A stretch of 5,693 nt of DNA from Acinetobacter geminorum (GTDB lineage: Bacteria > Pseudomonadota > Gammaproteobacteria > Pseudomonadales > Moraxellaceae), in the NCBI RefSeq assembly GCF_013009345.1, contig NZ_JABELE010000037.1, positions 1-5,693 of the forward strand, in the 5' to 3' direction. A program made the position numbers and the translations under genes. The notes beneath the pieces were generated by a model that saw nothing but the letters and a program-made list of their open reading frames with translations, searched no databases and was not told the DNA's origin. Of the stretch, positions 3,819-5,693 are shown piece by piece. The stretch's first letter is position 1, and each line of letters begins with the position of its first letter.

Positions 3819-5693
3819 CTAATCATTTGGTCGAGTGACAATTGGAAAAGTTGAGTCTGGACGTTTAAACATTGCAAAGAATTTTCCAATTTCCAATGGA
3901 TTGCCTTTGACTTTACTTTCGTTAGAAAGCAGGACTTTTACCCCTTTTATTTGACCTGTAATCATTTTTAGATATAAGGGCTTGGTTACGGTTAATGTTG
4001 GGCAATCCGATGCCAAATCTTTACTGTCATCATGACGCTTAAACTGCATGATTGAGTTTTCAACCCATAATGAAAAATTCTCTTGGGTATCCGACAAAAC
4101 CAGATTGATACACTGGTTTTCATTTTTTAAATTTTCCACATCTAAATTTGTCGCCATGGCTTCAAGAAATCTTTCAGTTGGCGTGTGAATCAATAAATCA
4201 CTCGGATCAGATGTATTTTGTAGGGGTACATTATTTTGTAGCTCTTGAGCACCCACCAAAAAGAAATTACGCCAAGTTGAAGCCTCAGCAGCATAGCCCA
4301 ATTGACGATACGTATTTGCCAATAAGTCTTTTGCTTGTTGGTTTTGAGGGTTATTCAACACAATATGTTTTAAAATCTCGGCAGCCCATCTATAGTCAGC
4401 TTGAGCATAGGCATCCCGCGCATTTTTTAATGCATTATTCTCCCCACCTGCCAACTCAATATATTTTTTTGCAACAGCTTTAGGCGGTAATGGATCTAAA
4501 TTGGAAGGATGAGCATCGAACCATCCCATATAGTATTGGTATATCGCTTTTACATTATGCTTTAAGGTTCCATAATAGCCATGCGCATATAGCTTTTGAT
4601 CAAGTGCCGCTGGAAGCTGAATTTTCTCGGCAATTTCAGCACCATTAAAACCAGAGTTCATATATCTCACCGTCTGATCATGTGTGAACTTATAAACATC
4701 TCGCTGGGTTTTAATAAAATCTTGAATATTGTCATTGCCCCAGACAGGCCAATGATGTTGTGCAATCAATACATCGGATGCTTTGGCATGCTGCATTGCT
4801 TGGTCTAAATAGCCTACCCATTTTAAGGCATCACGGACTTTGGCACCGCGGAGGGTATAAAGATTATGCATGGTATGCGAAAGAATTTCTGCGCCATTAT
4901 AAAGTTTCAGTGATGGGATAGAGAAGGTTAACTCTGCTGGCGCTTCTGAACCCGGCACGTTATAAAACACAAAATCCAAACCATCAATGGTCATTTTCTG
5001 TTCTGCTTGGGTGATCAGTTGTGTAGGCTCAAGGATTCCCATTTTCCCAACAGCAACAGCCTTACCTAAACCTGTATCCACCAATCCTTCAGCATTCTTT
5101 GGTAAAAAGGTTCCATACATATAGGTCGCACGACGTATCATGGCTGAACCTGCCATCAAATTTTCACTGGTCGCTTCTTCCATAAAGCCTTGTGGCGCAA
5201 TAATTGGGGTTTTTCTAGCGTTAATTTCTTCTGTAGAAAGAACGCCTAATGCACCACCAAAATGATCGATATGGCTATGGGTAAAGATAATGGCTGAAAT
5301 TTTTTGCTCACCTAAATGCTGCCTAGCAAATTTAAGTGCTGCTTCAGCCGTTTCTTTAGAGGTTAATGTATCCACAATAATCCAGCCAGTATCACCCTGA
5401 ATAATGGTCATATTTGCCAAATCAAAACCACGAATTTGCCAAACTCGATCTGTCACTTTAAATAGACCAACATTATTGTTGAGCTTTGCTTGTCGCCATA
5501 GTGCAGGATTAACAGTATTTGGTGCTGGATCATTTAAAAAATTAAACGCATCAAAATCCCAGATCACATTGCCTTTTTCACTTTTAATTTGACCTGTTGG
5601 CTTGGCAATAAAGCCTTTTTGCGCATAATTAAACTCTGTCATATCGTCTAAATTATATTTCGTTTTATACGCATTATTTGATTCAATGACCGC
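3819..5693 (-). CDS. sdsA: Secreted linear primary alkylsulfatase (SdsA1/YjcS-like), main part
   Basis: Main body of a 651-residue enzyme whose first 52 codons lie at 1-158. The family hydrolyses primary alkyl sulfates such as SDS to the alcohol and inorganic sulfate with a two-zinc metallo-beta-lactamase fold. In full-length numbering, the zinc motif THSHIDHFGG gives His166, His168, Asp170 and His171. By spacing to P. aeruginosa SdsA1 as I recall it, Glu277 (GSEAPAE), Glu296 (GAEILSH) and His341 (AQHHWPVWG) complete both metal sites, so the enzyme looks intact. The conserved block NLYTLRGAKVRDALKW is at 304-319. A helical dimerisation domain with TPR-like repeats follows (about 350-510), then an SCP2-like C-terminal domain (about 530-650) that holds the alkyl chain in SdsA1. 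Length is near the 658 residues I recall for SdsA1. It is the only cargo gene, transcribed convergently to the mob operon; no LysR-type sdsB regulator is present. The substrate could also be a related alkyl or aryl sulfate. Confidence 0.93.
   Translation of the reverse strand, partial: AVIESNNAYKTKYNLDDMTEFNYAQKGFIAKPTGQIKSEKGNVIWDFDAFNFLNDPAPNTVNPALWRQAKLNNNVGLFKVTDRVWQIRGFDLANMTIIQGDTGWIIVDTLTSKETAEAALKFARQHLGEQKISAIIFTHSHIDHFGGALGVLSTEEINARKTPIIAPQGFMEEATSENLMAGSAMIRRATYMYGTFLPKNAEGLVDTGLGKAVAVGKMGILEPTQLITQAEQKMTIDGLDFVFYNVPGSEAPAELTFSIPSLKLYNGAEILSHTMHNLYTLRGAKVRDALKWVGYLDQAMQHAKASDVLIAQHHWPVWGNDNIQDFIKTQRDVYKFTHDQTVRYMNSGFNGAEIAEKIQLPAALDQKLYAHGYYGTLKHNVKAIYQYYMGWFDAHPSNLDPLPPKAVAKKYIELAGGENNALKNARDAYAQADYRWAAEILKHIVLNNPQNQQAKDLLANTYRQLGYAAEASTWRNFFLVGAQELQNNVPLQNTSDPSDLLIHTPTERFLEAMATNLDVENLKNENQCINLVLSDTQENFSLWVENSIMQFKRHDDSKDLASDCPTLTVTKPLYLKMITGQIKGVKVLLSNESKVKGNPLEIGKFFAMFKRPDSTFPIVTRPND
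5617..5693. repeat. Terminal direct repeat, right copy (circular closure)
   Basis: Exact second copy of bases 1-77. It should be removed when the plasmid is circularised. The sulfatase coding sequence occupies it on the minus strand; an internal Met at 5642 within it is not the true start, because the frame remains open upstream. Confidence 0.95.

Noticed and set aside
4148..5592. Plus-strand open frames opposite the sulfatase gene (4148-4483, 4596-4808, 5404-5592)
   Set aside because: They are antisense shadows of a strongly conserved enzyme gene, without plausible start sites or recognisable protein features.

Overview
The window is a complete small circular plasmid written out as a line. 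Bases 1-77 recur exactly as bases 5617-5693, so the molecule closes into a circle of 5616 bp. The AT-rich genes, the -35/-10 style promoters and the gene set (ColE1-type mob genes, no rep gene) suggest a gamma-proteobacterial host. Moraxellaceae, probably Acinetobacter, is my best guess; it resembles the pRAY type of small mob plasmid without an obvious rep gene. The host is an inference from memory, not from a search.

Layout: (1) Bases 1-158 on the minus strand encode the signal peptide and N-terminus of a secreted alkylsulfatase, whose remainder lies at 3819-5693; the linearisation point cuts the gene. (2) Bases 159-390 hold its leader and promoter region. (3) Bases 399 to about 1026 look like a ColE1-type, RNA-primed origin. 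A bidirectional terminator at 399-434 ends a putative antisense RNAI that starts near 538 from a good minus-strand promoter (545-572). The putative RNAII primer runs rightward to an origin I place near 950-1000, at a long hairpin (962-1026). (4) Bases 1240-1300 hold a candidate bom/oriT with a core resembling the ColE1 nic region, at about the ColE1 distance from the origin. (5) Bases 1372-3586 carry a mobilization operon, mobC-mobA, with mobB and mobD lying wholly inside mobA in another frame, as in ColE1. (6) A perfect 16-bp-stem terminator (3662-3709) separates mobA from the convergent sulfatase gene, and a 28-bp palindrome (3743-3770) sits just before the sulfatase stop codon.

Together the plasmid appears to control its copy number by antisense RNA and to be mobilised by a helper conjugative system through a MOBP5/HEN relaxase. 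Its one cargo gene is a 651-residue metallo-beta-lactamase-fold enzyme expected to cleave SDS-type alkyl sulfates outside the cytoplasm. I see no replication initiator, partition, toxin-antitoxin or antibiotic-resistance gene.
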